In this document: positions 32,730-41,723 of the stretch, in pieces
Numbering within the stretch: the stretch's first letter is position 1
Layout of the letters: each line of letters starts with the position of its first letter
Virus record (IMG/VR): IMGVR_UViG_3300018424_003600
Span: 1 to 64,000 of that record
DNA from: a virus
Length of the DNA stretch: 64,000 bases
Strand: one strand, 5' to 3'
The notes under the pieces: model-generated
The model's input: only the letters and a program-made list of their open reading frames with translations
Told to the model about the DNA's origin: nothing
The model's database searches: none
Made by a program: the position numbers and the translations under genes

Positions 32730-35700
32730 TTAAGAAGCCCAATAAATTAAGGTACTTGCACTTACTGAATTTCCATCGTTGTGTGTATAAGTAACTGTTA
32801 AATTTTCGTAAAAGCCTTGAGATTTTGTACCGGCTCTCCAAGTTCCAGTTACAGTGCCGTCAGTAACTTGAGATCCATTAACGCTAGTAAGTGTAGTATT
32901 TGCGCCGCTTTCGCTCCACGTTCCTACTCCATTAGGTAATGCACTACCACCTGTGTCGTAGGCTGTGAGAGTAATACTAAAGCTACTTCCGCTAGTTACT
33001 ATAATATAACCAACACCAGGCAAGCCGCCGATACTACCAATTGTTGGTCCTGTTGCTGCATCAATTGTTGCATTATCTGTATCTAATGTGTCAGTACCGT
33101 GTGCTAGTACTGCTGTAAGTGAACTGCCTGGGTAACCTGCTGTATCAAATACTAATTGACCTGATGTACCATTACCCGATACAACCAATGTATTAAGATC
33201 ACGATACATATATGCTGTTACTGTAGTAGTTGTATTTGATGTTGACCAAATTGCAACTGCTGAATCACCTTCTTGATAAGAACTAGCATCAAAGTATATC
33301 TGTCCGCTGACTGTAGGCGGTGGTGTTGCTGTAACTAGAACACTATCAGTTGCTAAAGTTCCGCTATCATCTATTAATGAAAAACTCCAAGTACCTGCAG
33401 AACTAAGTGTTTGTGATAAACTTGACGGATTTAGCGTTGGGCTGAAGCTACCTTGAGATACTCCGTCTTTGAAATATTCAATATAAACATTGTTAGCATT
33501 TGAATAACTCCATGCTACTGTAAACGTGGTAGAATTCGCAACACCAGAACTTGGCGAAACTTGAATCGATCCGCTTGGTGGAGGATATCTCACTTGTAGT
33601 GTGTTTGATGTTGTAGAGCCGCCAATTGAACTAGTTCCTGATAAAGTTATATAATAGTCAATCTCACCGGTATGGACTTGATTAGATACGGTATAGTTTC
33701 CGCTCGAGTCAGCATTAAAAGTTACGCTAGTACCTGAAGTACTCCATGGCTGTCCACCTGGATACAATGTGCCATATACAGTAAGGATGTATGTTCCGTT
33801 TGGTTCAGCGTTTGTTAATGATACTGTATATGGCTCGTTAACTTCTACAGAGCTAGGACTTATAGTTAGACTAGGAGCATATGTAACTGTTGTAGAAGCC
33901 GAATCACTGCCTGCACTGTCAGATATAGATGCTGACCATGTACCGACAACATTCAACGGTCCAACAACCGAACCGGTGGCGTCTGTAGATTGTGCATGGA
34001 GGATGCCGTTTGGTTTATATAATGATGCAACAGTACCAGTACCATAAGAATTCCATGTAAGTGTAAAGTTATCTGAATTAATTGCGCCGCTGCTTGGTGA
34101 TAAACTAATAGTCGGCGGGTCTGCTGCAGGTGGATTAATTGTTTGTACAACTGTTATTGAACTAGGAGATCCAACTCCAAACGTAAATACATATGTAAAC
34201 GTTCCCCAGTCAGTGTGTACTCCAGATCCAGAAGCTTCTCCATTTGAGTCTAAAATAACGTTATTGTTTCCAGTGAATGGGCCTCTATCGTAAGTCCAAC
34301 TTATATTTACAGTATCTCCTGGAGTTCCCGAAACTGCTATAGTATATGTATCAGACTGCCCTGTTCCTGCTGCACCTGTGAATCCAATAGGATTTGGTGT
34401 GATTGAAGCTGAGTTTGGTCTATATCCGATAGTTGTTTCAACAGTATTTGCTGCTACAGTTCCGCCTGCGCCAGTAGCAGTACCGGATATTGCTACCGTA
34501 CCTACAGAATTTTGCGCAGGAATTGTTTGGGTTCCTGACGTAGCTGTTCCTGGAGAGGTTATTGAATTTCCGAGTACACCAACTATTACTCTAGTTGTAG
34601 ATGTTGCATTTGTTGCCGACCAACTAAAATCAAATGGGTCACCTATATATGCCGATGACGGTGCTGTAATAGTCATAGTCGGTGATGGTGCTGCTGAGCC
34701 AACATTAACAGTTTGTGAAGTTGTTACACTTCCTGCTCCGTTAGTTGCAGTAAGCGTATATGTAGTATTTGTTGTAGGAGATATTGTTGTAGCACCACTT
34801 GAAGCATTAACTGATCCAATTCCTTGGTCAATAGTAACAGTATCAGCATATTGTACAACCCAGCTTAGTGTTGTACTATCTCCTGATGTGATAGAACTTG
34901 ATCCTGCTGTAAAATATACTATTGAGGGAATATCAATAACAGTAGCACTATCGTTTATATTAACTCCGTCATAACTAGCTGCTCCTGCAATGGAGCCTCT
35001 GCCTGAGACTGTAATCGATACACTATTAGATCCTGTTTTAGAACCAGATGTATTGTTGATAGGACTACCTACTAAAGAATATCCGACTGATGCATTTGTA
35101 TCGTTTGGATCAAGTGTCCAATTAAATGTTGCTGTGTCACCTGAATTATATTGTGCTTGATCCCAACTAGCGGCAGTTAATACAGAAGCCTGAGATGTTA
35201 CTACTATTGTGTCTTCTACGTATGTTGCACCTTTTACTGACGTTAGTCCATTAGGATATCCATTTGGTGAAATTCTAACAGTCCATGTGCCTGTGAGTGC
35301 CGGAGTTGACGTAGCCGATCCTATTAAATCAGTACCATTTGGTACTCCGTACGTAATGCCATTAGAACCAATTATACTAACTATTGAACTAGTATATCCT
35401 CCAGCATTCCACGAATAGGTAACACTATTGTTAACTTCTACTGTACTTGCAGCATATGATATTGACGGTGCTTGAACTCCTTCAAAAGTAGTCGAATACG
35501 ATCCGTTGCCCCAAGAGTTAGACGTTGTAATATTTGCTGTGTATGTTCCTGTTCCTGTTGGTGTAATTGTTTCGTTGCCGGATGTAAGGTTACTACTAAA
35601 AATAGTAGTTCCGTTATGGTTAGTTACTGTAACTGTAGTTGTTGTGCCGCCGCCGGAAGTCCAAGAAAGTAACGTTGAACTTCTTGTGTCAACACCACTA

Positions 35701-37226
35701 TCATTAAAACTAATACTAGGCGTTGGAGGATCTTGTGTTGCTGCAACGTAGTGAGTTGCACTTACAGTGCCTGCCGCGTTTGATGCTGTTAGTGTATATG
35801 TAATGTTGTTTGAAATAGTTACATTTTCAGTACCTGTTGCGCCTGTAACTGTAACTGATGGCGATCCGTCATCTGCAGAAAGTATCAAAGTTGTTGCATT
35901 ACTAACATTCCACGATAATCCTATACTACTTCCAATTGTAGCAGAGCTTGCGCCGCCAAACGAATTAATAACAGGGGGTTGTACAACACTAACTGTTGCT
36001 GTTGCTGAGTCTGTTCCGTCACTGTTTGTAGCTGTTAGAGTGTATGTTGTTGATGATGTAGGACCAACAACTGTACTTCCACTAGAAGAATTAACCGTTC
36101 CGATGCCTCTGTTGATACTTGCACTTGTTCCATTTAATATAGTCCAAGATAATGTAGAACTGCTTCCACTTGAAATGCTGCTAGGTAATGCTGTAAAACT
36201 TGTAATAGTTGGCGGAACTGGAATTGTATTACCTAAAGGAGTAAGTAATGATCCAACCGGCGGAGTTGAAATAACCACAGTGTCATAATCAGTTCCATTA
36301 ATGTTAACTTGTCCATTTGGTAGTGCAACTTCTGCTATACTACTAAAGTCTCCTAGTACAGTTTCGTCAATTCCCCATGTTGTATTATTTGGTGCATCGT
36401 CTGTAAATGATGCTTTAAATTGTATTGTAGTTGCATTAACTTCTCTAGCAAATAATTCATAATCATTTCTAGTATAAACTGAGCCGCCTGTTTGACGGTA
36501 TACTTTTTGATATGCAGAGCCAAGTTGATAGTTTCCTATACTATAACCTGTTCCTGCGCCTGTACTACTAGAAGTTGCATTTGCTTTAAACGAAATAGCA
36601 CCCATAGCACTTAGTCTAGTTTGCCAGTCAACTGTTTTAGCTTGAGATCCTGTATATGCAACATTTGCACTACATCTAATTTGTCCGCCGGCATTAAAAA
36701 ATTCTTGTCTTGCAATTGCACTTGCAAAAGTAACTTGGAAAATATGGTTAATTGTTCCATTCCAGTTACCACTTACTGTATTATATCTTGTACTAGTTAT
36801 TACTGCATTTTGAGAATCTAGTAGTGCAGAAACACTTAGTTGTGTTGTTGCATCAACTAAAAATTTATCAGTATCAATGTCTGTTGCAAGAGACTCTAAA
36901 CCTTGCATATAAATTTCTTCAACTTTATCAGTATCTTCAAGATTTATATCGTAGTCGCCCACAACAAAGGGATTTATAGTTACACTAGAAGCACCTAATT
37001 GGTGTGCTCTAATACGGATTAAATCAATATAAAGATTTTCGTAATCTTCTGCTGAAATTTTATCAGCATCTAAAGGATCAGTTACTGATCCTGTACCAGT
37101 AACACTTTGAGTAGTAAATGATTGTCCATAACCGTATGTAGGCGTAACAGATGTTGAACTACCAAGAATCAAATTAACTTGATCTCTAAGAGTATTATAT
37201 CTATTAGCTAGAATTACAGTTGGCAT
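32730..37226 (-). CDS. tail-fibre-like protein with about 13 tandem Ig-like domains
   Basis: 1498 aa. Residues 1-330 are a head domain (NRYNTLRDQVNLILG, EFFNAGGQIRCSANV) homologous to the whole 316-aa protein at 37291. From about residue 335 to the end there are about 13 modules of 75-105 residues starting with Pro and containing x-LSW-x and TYTLTA/TWS-type ends (for example SSGSSSTLSWTI, then TTYTLTATNSDGTDS). These are Ig-like beta sandwiches (PKD/Big-type appearance). Such domains on phage virions are known to bind carbohydrates weakly. The protein is Ser/Thr/Gly rich, a possible glycosylation target. A late promoter box lies 26 bp upstream, and there is an AAGAGAG ribosome binding site. 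It is the last gene of the reverse tail module. Confidence 0.8.
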   Translation of the reverse strand: MPTVILANRYNTLRDQVNLILGSSTSVTPTYGYGQSFTTQSVTGTGSVTDPLDADKISAEDYENLYIDLIRIRAHQLGASSVTINPFVVGDYDINLEDTDKVEEIYMQGLESLATDIDTDKFLVDATTQLSVSALLDSQNAVITSTRYNTVSGNWNGTINHIFQVTFASAIARQEFFNAGGQIRCSANVAYTGSQAKTVDWQTRLSAMGAISFKANATSSSTGAGTGYSIGNYQLGSAYQKVYRQTGGSVYTRNDYELFAREVNATTIQFKASFTDDAPNNTTWGIDETVLGDFSSIAEVALPNGQVNINGTDYDTVVISTPPVGSLLTPLGNTIPVPPTITSFTALPSSISSGSSSTLSWTILNGTSASINRGIGTVNSSSGSTVVGPTSSTTYTLTATNSDGTDSATATVSVVQPPVINSFGGASSATIGSSIGLSWNVSNATTLILSADDGSPSVTVTGATGTENVTISNNITYTLTASNAAGTVSATHYVAATQDPPTPSISFNDSGVDTRSSTLLSWTSGGGTTTTVTVTNHNGTTIFSSNLTSGNETITPTGTGTYTANITTSNSWGNGSYSTTFEGVQAPSISYAASTVEVNNSVTYSWNAGGYTSSIVSIIGSNGITYGVPNGTDLIGSATSTPALTGTWTVRISPNGYPNGLTSVKGATYVEDTIVVTSQASVLTAASWDQAQYNSGDTATFNWTLDPNDTNASVGYSLVGSPINNTSGSKTGSNSVSITVSGRGSIAGAASYDGVNINDSATVIDIPSIVYFTAGSSSITSGDSTTLSWVVQYADTVTIDQGIGSVNASSGATTISPTTNTTYTLTATNGAGSVTTSQTVNVGSAAPSPTMTITAPSSAYIGDPFDFSWSATNATSTTRVIVGVLGNSITSPGTATSGTQTIPAQNSVGTVAISGTATGAGGTVAANTVETTIGYRPNSASITPNPIGFTGAAGTGQSDTYTIAVSGTPGDTVNISWTYDRGPFTGNNNVILDSNGEASGSGVHTDWGTFTYVFTFGVGSPSSITVVQTINPPAADPPTISLSPSSGAINSDNFTLTWNSYGTGTVASLYKPNGILHAQSTDATGSVVGPLNVVGTWSASISDSAGSDSASTTVTYAPSLTISPSSVEVNEPYTVSLTNAEPNGTYILTVYGTLYPGGQPWSTSGTSVTFNADSSGNYTVSNQVHTGEIDYYITLSGTSSIGGSTTSNTLQVRYPPPSGSIQVSPSSGVANSTTFTVAWSYSNANNVYIEYFKDGVSQGSFSPTLNPSSLSQTLSSAGTWSFSLIDDSGTLATDSVLVTATPPPTVSGQIYFDASSYQEGDSAVAIWSTSNTTTTVTAYMYRDLNTLVVSGNGTSGQLVFDTAGYPGSSLTAVLAHGTDTLDTDNATIDAATGPTIGSIGGLPGVGYIIVTSGSSFSITLTAYDTGGSALPNGVGTWSESGANTTLTSVNGSQVTDGTVTGTWRAGTKSQGFYENLTVTYTHNDGNSVSASTLIYWAS

Positions 37227-37246
37227 CTACATCTCTCTTTTTTAAT

Positions 37247-37287
37247 TATAGTATTTATTTAGAAAAAAATTCTAATAAATTACTATA
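37247..37287. promoter_or_regulatory. 18-nt imperfect inverted repeat containing a T4-type late promoter box
   Basis: Arms 37247-37264 and 37270-37287 are near-perfect inverted repeats (TATAGTA at the outer ends, TTAGAA at the inner ends) around an A5 loop. On the - strand the box AATAAATA (37259-37252) sits in the arm nearest the Ig-domain gene and 26 bp from its ATG at 37226. The structure fills most of the 64-bp gap after 37291. No U-run follows the hairpin. Confidence 0.55.
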
Positions 37288-37290
37288 GGA

Positions 37291-38241
37291 TTATGCCAAC
37301 TCGTGGTCGTTAAAATAAGTAGGAGCAGGAACAACTACGTCTGAGTCAGCTCTATAATGCTGAACAAAACTTTCAAGTCTTCCGTCTACATTGTTGTCAA
37401 TATTATTATCAAATACAGTATCGTTAAATTCAACTCTAAAAATAATTCTATTTGCTATATCACTTCTAGCTTTAATAGTGTATAAGTTGCCTGCATATAT
37501 ACCACTGTATGTTCCTGCGCCAACTTTTTGGTAGATTGTTTGATAAGCACTAGTTAAACCATAATTACCAATTGCTTGTGTTACCGTATCTGCATTTGAA
37601 CCAATTTTTTGATAAGTTTCGTTTGCTTTAAATTTAATAATTCCAACTTGCGAAGTTAGCTGCGTCCAATCTAACCCTTTTGGCGTTGCTGCGTTAGTTA
37701 CATTTGCTGTAAATCTAATTTCTCCGCCTGTGTTAAAAAAGAATCTTCTGTGATTTTCTGACGAAAAAGTAACTGTAAATTCATGATATAATAGACCGTT
37801 CCAATTTGAAGCTCTAGCAGTAGCAATACCATATTCTAAAGATGCTTGTGTGCTATCCATTAACCTCTTATCAGCTTCTACTTGAGTCATTAAACGTTCA
37901 AAATCAGCAATACCTTTTTTATCACCGTCTGGATCTGTACTTGATACACCATCATCATTTACAAAAAAGCTAGTTTCTTCTGCAACTACGTTTAAATTTT
38001 GTATTACTTCAGCAATACCAGTATCGCCAGGTCCAACTTGGTGGACTCTTGCTTTAATAATATCAGTATAGATGTTGTTTAAATCTTCGGCAGTGATAAC
38101 ATTATTATTATCACCCGGCGCACTAGATACTTGATTACTTGACAGTGTTTGTCCATAACCGTTTTGTCCCGAGCCTGTTCCTAAAATTAGTTCTACTCGA
38201 GATTGTAAGTTATTAATTCGTGCTGCTGTAATATCTGCCAT
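37291..38241 (-). CDS. tail/fibre structural protein, paralogue of the Ig-domain fibre head
   Basis: 316 aa. ARINNLQSRVELILG, YGQTLSSNQV, ITAEDLNNIYTDIIKARVHQ and FFFNTGGEIRFTANV align in order with the first 330 residues of the 1498-aa protein. It consists of that domain alone, without Ig modules. The pattern occurs as a structural protein in marine T4-like phages. It probably forms an attachment adaptor or short fibre at the tail. It lies 9 bp after the 495-aa fibre gene and is co-transcribed with it. The duplication probably created a base onto which Ig repeats were later added (inference). Confidence 0.7.
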   Translation of the reverse strand: MADITAARINNLQSRVELILGTGSGQNGYGQTLSSNQVSSAPGDNNNVITAEDLNNIYTDIIKARVHQVGPGDTGIAEVIQNLNVVAEETSFFVNDDGVSSTDPDGDKKGIADFERLMTQVEADKRLMDSTQASLEYGIATARASNWNGLLYHEFTVTFSSENHRRFFFNTGGEIRFTANVTNAATPKGLDWTQLTSQVGIIKFKANETYQKIGSNADTVTQAIGNYGLTSAYQTIYQKVGAGTYSGIYAGNLYTIKARSDIANRIIFRVEFNDTVFDNNIDNNVDGRLESFVQHYRADSDVVVPAPTYFNDHELA

Positions 38242-38250
38242 GACGATTCC

Positions 38251-39738
38251 TTATACCTTTAGCACACATTCTACTAACTTTTCACCCTCGTCATGATTGC
38301 TTTCTAGTGCAATTCCAACCATTGATCCGCCATTAATTGCAGTACTTGCACAACCATTTTCGTCTACATATACTGCATCACCTTTGCTTACTGGACCAAT
38401 TACTCTAACCGGTAAGCGTCCTTTTAAGCCAATGTATTGTCCTTCTGCATCACTGTTCATCATTACAGCAGGCTGAGTTGACACTACACCAATTGCTATA
38501 CAACCTCTGCCAGCTGCTTCAACTTCATGATCATCATGTCTGCACACACATACTACTGTACCTGGTGCTAATTCTTCGCCTGTGCTGTATTTTTCTGCTA
38601 AGTCAGCATAACGTGCTGTTGTTGCTGTACCGTCAAATAAATTTGCTGCAATAGTTCCTGTCGCATCTCTAACTGCAACTGTATCTGGATTTGCACTTGT
38701 ACTTGCACTACGGAAATTTGTTCCTACTCTAAGTGTATTTGCCTTAGTAGCTTCACCAACAAATGATGTAGCGTATACATTTGCCCATGTTGCAGAACCT
38801 GAACCTAAATTAAATGTTGCATCTGCTCCAGGAATAAGCGATGTAGAGTTTATTGTTGCAACGTGGGTTAATGTGCCGCCGCTGTCTGTAGTTTTAAACT
38901 TAATTACACCATTATTTGTAACGTTTTGAATTACGCCATCAAATCCATTAGTATCAATTTTTATGTGTAAATCATTACTATCTCCAACAAAGGCACCAGA
39001 GTCAGGTATTTCAATTGATTCTGTAAAGACAGTATTTTGTCCTTGTGAAATTTGTACAAAATCACTAGCAGGAATACCTCCTAATTTTGCTGCGTTAGAC
39101 GCTGTACCCCAGAAATAGTGATCAGTACTTGTTACACCATTAGTTGCTGCCTTTGTATTTTTAAGGGTAATACCTTTTTTGATTCTATCAAATCCTTGAG
39201 CTCTTAAGTTAACTTCGCTTACATTTAAGTCAAATTCATTTGGGCTAGTTATAAATAGATATTCATCTTCAATAATGGCTACAATAATGCCTCTTGGAGT
39301 ACTAGTAGTATCTAAAACTTCCATACTTTGCATTTGGGTTACGCCTTCGCCTGCATTCTGCGGGCCAATTAGTATGAAGCTAGTTCCGTTGTATACATAA
39401 AGCTGATCGTTTGCACTATCCCACCAAAAATCTCCTACTGCAAGTCCGCTTGGCTCGCCTGTTGAAATTTCTGCGCCGCCTGTTGTTCGCCATTGTGCGC
39501 CGTCATAAAATTTTAATTTGCTATTTCCAGTATCAAACCAAATCTGTCCGCTGATTGGTCTTGCTGGCTGATTTGCTCCAGCAAAATTTTCTAGCAAAAA
39601 CAGGAAGTTTTCATTCTGGATCTCACCGTAACCTGCATAGTTTTTACCTATAAATTTTAGGTCAGTGGTTTGATCAACAGTTCCGTCTTCGACTGTTGTT
39701 AATAATGTATTGTTATATCTGTCTATTTGATAAGCCAT
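38251..39738 (-). CDS. tail fibre protein, copy with C-terminal DLAEKY domain
   Basis: 495 aa. The N-terminal ~130 residues (TTDLKFIGKNYAGYGEIQNE, FLLENFA, ISGQIWFDTG, LKFYDGAQWR) are shared with the 648- and 685-aa neighbours. The middle is beta-repeat fibre sequence. The C-terminal ~120 residues start YADLAEKYSTGEELAPGTVV and contain GRLPVRVIGPVSKGDAVYVD, a fibre tip domain seen in marine phage fibres. A late promoter box lies 26 bp upstream. It is expected to be a trimeric fibre or adhesin at the baseplate. Confidence 0.75.
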   Translation of the reverse strand: MAYQIDRYNNTLLTTVEDGTVDQTTDLKFIGKNYAGYGEIQNENFLFLLENFAGANQPARPISGQIWFDTGNSKLKFYDGAQWRTTGGAEISTGEPSGLAVGDFWWDSANDQLYVYNGTSFILIGPQNAGEGVTQMQSMEVLDTTSTPRGIIVAIIEDEYLFITSPNEFDLNVSEVNLRAQGFDRIKKGITLKNTKAATNGVTSTDHYFWGTASNAAKLGGIPASDFVQISQGQNTVFTESIEIPDSGAFVGDSNDLHIKIDTNGFDGVIQNVTNNGVIKFKTTDSGGTLTHVATINSTSLIPGADATFNLGSGSATWANVYATSFVGEATKANTLRVGTNFRSASTSANPDTVAVRDATGTIAANLFDGTATTARYADLAEKYSTGEELAPGTVVCVCRHDDHEVEAAGRGCIAIGVVSTQPAVMMNSDAEGQYIGLKGRLPVRVIGPVSKGDAVYVDENGCASTAINGGSMVGIALESNHDEGEKLVECVLKV

Positions 39739-39763
39739 TCGTGTAACCCCTAAGCATTTATAT

Positions 39764-39771
39764 TATTTATC
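39764..39771 (-). promoter_or_regulatory. T4-type late promoter box GATAAATA
   Basis: GATAAATA on the - strand lies 26 bp before the ATG at 39738, within the 37-bp gap after the 648-aa fibre gene; a second related box (TATAAATG) overlaps just downstream. The spacing equals that of the boxes before 37226 and 63350, which supports the call. Confidence 0.55.
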
Positions 39772-39775
39772 GTTT

Positions 39776-41722
39776 TTATGGATATGCGGTTGTTGATACC
39801 CACTGCCAATTTGTTCCGTTACTTTCAAATGTCATTACAGATCTTACTGGCGATAGTACAACACTACCAGATGCACCAGCTGGATCAAATACTACATCTT
39901 GCGTAACAGTTTCGTTTAATGTTCCTCCTGCATCAACAGCAATATAACTTATTTGTTTTATTGATTCAATATCAACACCCGATACAGTTGCGCCTGAATA
40001 TGATGTTGCATGTATTCTAGCTACCTTTCTGTTATGTGTTGTTGTTAAAGGATACAAATCATCTAAATATCCTGCTACAGCATTTTGTAATGCTGTACCA
40101 GAACCTAAACCTGTAATGTCCATAGAAAATACTATAGTTTCTGTTGCAATTTCTTCGTCTACATAGCCTTTGTTTGCAACTGTATCATCTGAATCTTCGC
40201 TAACTGATAAAATTGCTGCTTGTTTTTCACTAATTGCTTTGCCTGCACCAGTAATTTTTTGATTATCTGTTATATTAATGTCACCTAATGCAGTAATATT
40301 GATACCATTAGTACCAACAAGATTCATTGCTAACAGATTGTCAGATGCATCGCCTAGTGATATAGCTGCACCTACTTTAATAGTAGTTCCGTCAAGTCTT
40401 ATATTATCAACAGATAATGCTGATAGTGTACCAAGACTTGTTAATTGTGGAGCACTTGTAACATTAACTAAACTGTTGTTTGTTAGTTTGTCTACGCCAC
40501 CAATTTTATAAGTTAAATTTGTATTCAATAAGTCTATGTTTACGTTAGATGTGAAGGCATTTGTTGCAAATCTCCAAAGCAAATCTTTACTTCCACTTAG
40601 ACTATTAACTCTTAATCCTGATTCGTCTGCTAATCCATCAGTTAAAGCAGTACTATCATTAAGTATACCAATCTCTATGAGTTTATCTTCTACTCTAAGT
40701 GTTTGTACATCAAGTGCTACACGGTCACCTTCAACAATTAAATCTCCGGTTACTCTCAAGTCACCTTCTACATCTAGTGTATACTCTGGTAATCTATCAG
40801 TTGTAAAAATACCAACTCTTGCTGTACTTGCATCTACATAAACAGCATCAACTGTAACAGCACCAAAAACCGACGACTTAACACGTAAACTTAAATCATG
40901 GTCTGTTAGCTGATTTTCAATGTAAAAACGTGGTCCTACAACTCTTTGAACATTGTTTTGAGATAATCCAATAGTTAAACCACCTGAGTTTTGTATAGTT
41001 AATGTTCCGGTTGTAACACCATTAGCAGTTGACGGGAGGAAACTATCAGCAGTTCTTACAACTCCTGAAGCAGTTACTAGTGCGTTTGCAGAATCAGCAG
41101 TTCCTCTATATTTAAAATTGCTTTTATCGATTATGTTATAGCCTTGATAGATAATACCGTCTGGATTAGTATCTGTAACAAGACTTAAAATTCTTTGACT
41201 GTATATCGGTGTAAATTCAATATTACTAATAACAGCAGACATTGTACCGCCTATATACAAATAAACAACTGTTCGAGAACGACTTTGTGTATCTAATATA
41301 CTTCCAACTTCAAAACCACTTTTTCCTTGTGCTTCTGTATATTGAGGACCAACAAGTATTAAATCAACACCATCAAAAGCATAAAGTTGATTTGCTAAAT
41401 TATCAATCCATAAGTCTCCAGCAACCATCTGCGGTCTTGTATCTGTTACGCTAGGTCCGCCACTTGCTTTCCATTGCGTTCCATCATAAACTTTTAAACG
41501 TTGCTCTGATGTATCCCACCATATTTGACCAATAATAGGATTGCTAGGAGCAGCAGTATTTGCAAAATTTTCTAAAAGTTTTACAAAGTTCTCGTTAAAG
41601 TATTCACCATATCCGCTATAGTTTCTACCAACAAGAGTAAGATTGGTGCTATTAGTGTCTAATTGCCCGTCTATAAGATCTATTAGTAAAGTTCCATCTG
41701 TCTTGTTTATTTGGTAGCTCAT
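39776..41722 (-). CDS. tail fibre protein, middle copy
   Basis: 648 aa. It has the shared head (STNLTLVGRNYSGYGEYFNE, LLENFANTAAP, IIGQIWWDTSEQRLKVYDG). A long beta-helical or coiled middle follows, with DLRVTGDLIVEGDRVALDVQ and LRVEDKLIEIG (about residues 319-350), typical of phage fibre shafts. The C-terminus ends in SVVLSPVRSVMTFESNGTNW, without collar or chaperone motifs. It starts 1 bp before the stop of the collar-domain fibre gene and has AGGAC as ribosome binding site. It is probably part of a fibre complex with its two paralogues. Confidence 0.75.
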   Translation of the reverse strand: MSYQINKTDGTLLIDLIDGQLDTNSTNLTLVGRNYSGYGEYFNENFVKLLENFANTAAPSNPIIGQIWWDTSEQRLKVYDGTQWKASGGPSVTDTRPQMVAGDLWIDNLANQLYAFDGVDLILVGPQYTEAQGKSGFEVGSILDTQSRSRTVVYLYIGGTMSAVISNIEFTPIYSQRILSLVTDTNPDGIIYQGYNIIDKSNFKYRGTADSANALVTASGVVRTADSFLPSTANGVTTGTLTIQNSGGLTIGLSQNNVQRVVGPRFYIENQLTDHDLSLRVKSSVFGAVTVDAVYVDASTARVGIFTTDRLPEYTLDVEGDLRVTGDLIVEGDRVALDVQTLRVEDKLIEIGILNDSTALTDGLADESGLRVNSLSGSKDLLWRFATNAFTSNVNIDLLNTNLTYKIGGVDKLTNNSLVNVTSAPQLTSLGTLSALSVDNIRLDGTTIKVGAAISLGDASDNLLAMNLVGTNGINITALGDINITDNQKITGAGKAISEKQAAILSVSEDSDDTVANKGYVDEEIATETIVFSMDITGLGSGTALQNAVAGYLDDLYPLTTTHNRKVARIHATSYSGATVSGVDIESIKQISYIAVDAGGTLNETVTQDVVFDPAGASGSVVLSPVRSVMTFESNGTNWQWVSTTAYP

Positions 41723-41723
41723 G

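Noticed and set aside
33769-36821. Long forward-strand open frames inside the Ig-domain fibre gene
   Set aside because: They are shadows of the low-stop Ser/Thr/Gly/Val-rich coding sequence; they have no ribosome binding sites or recognisable domains.
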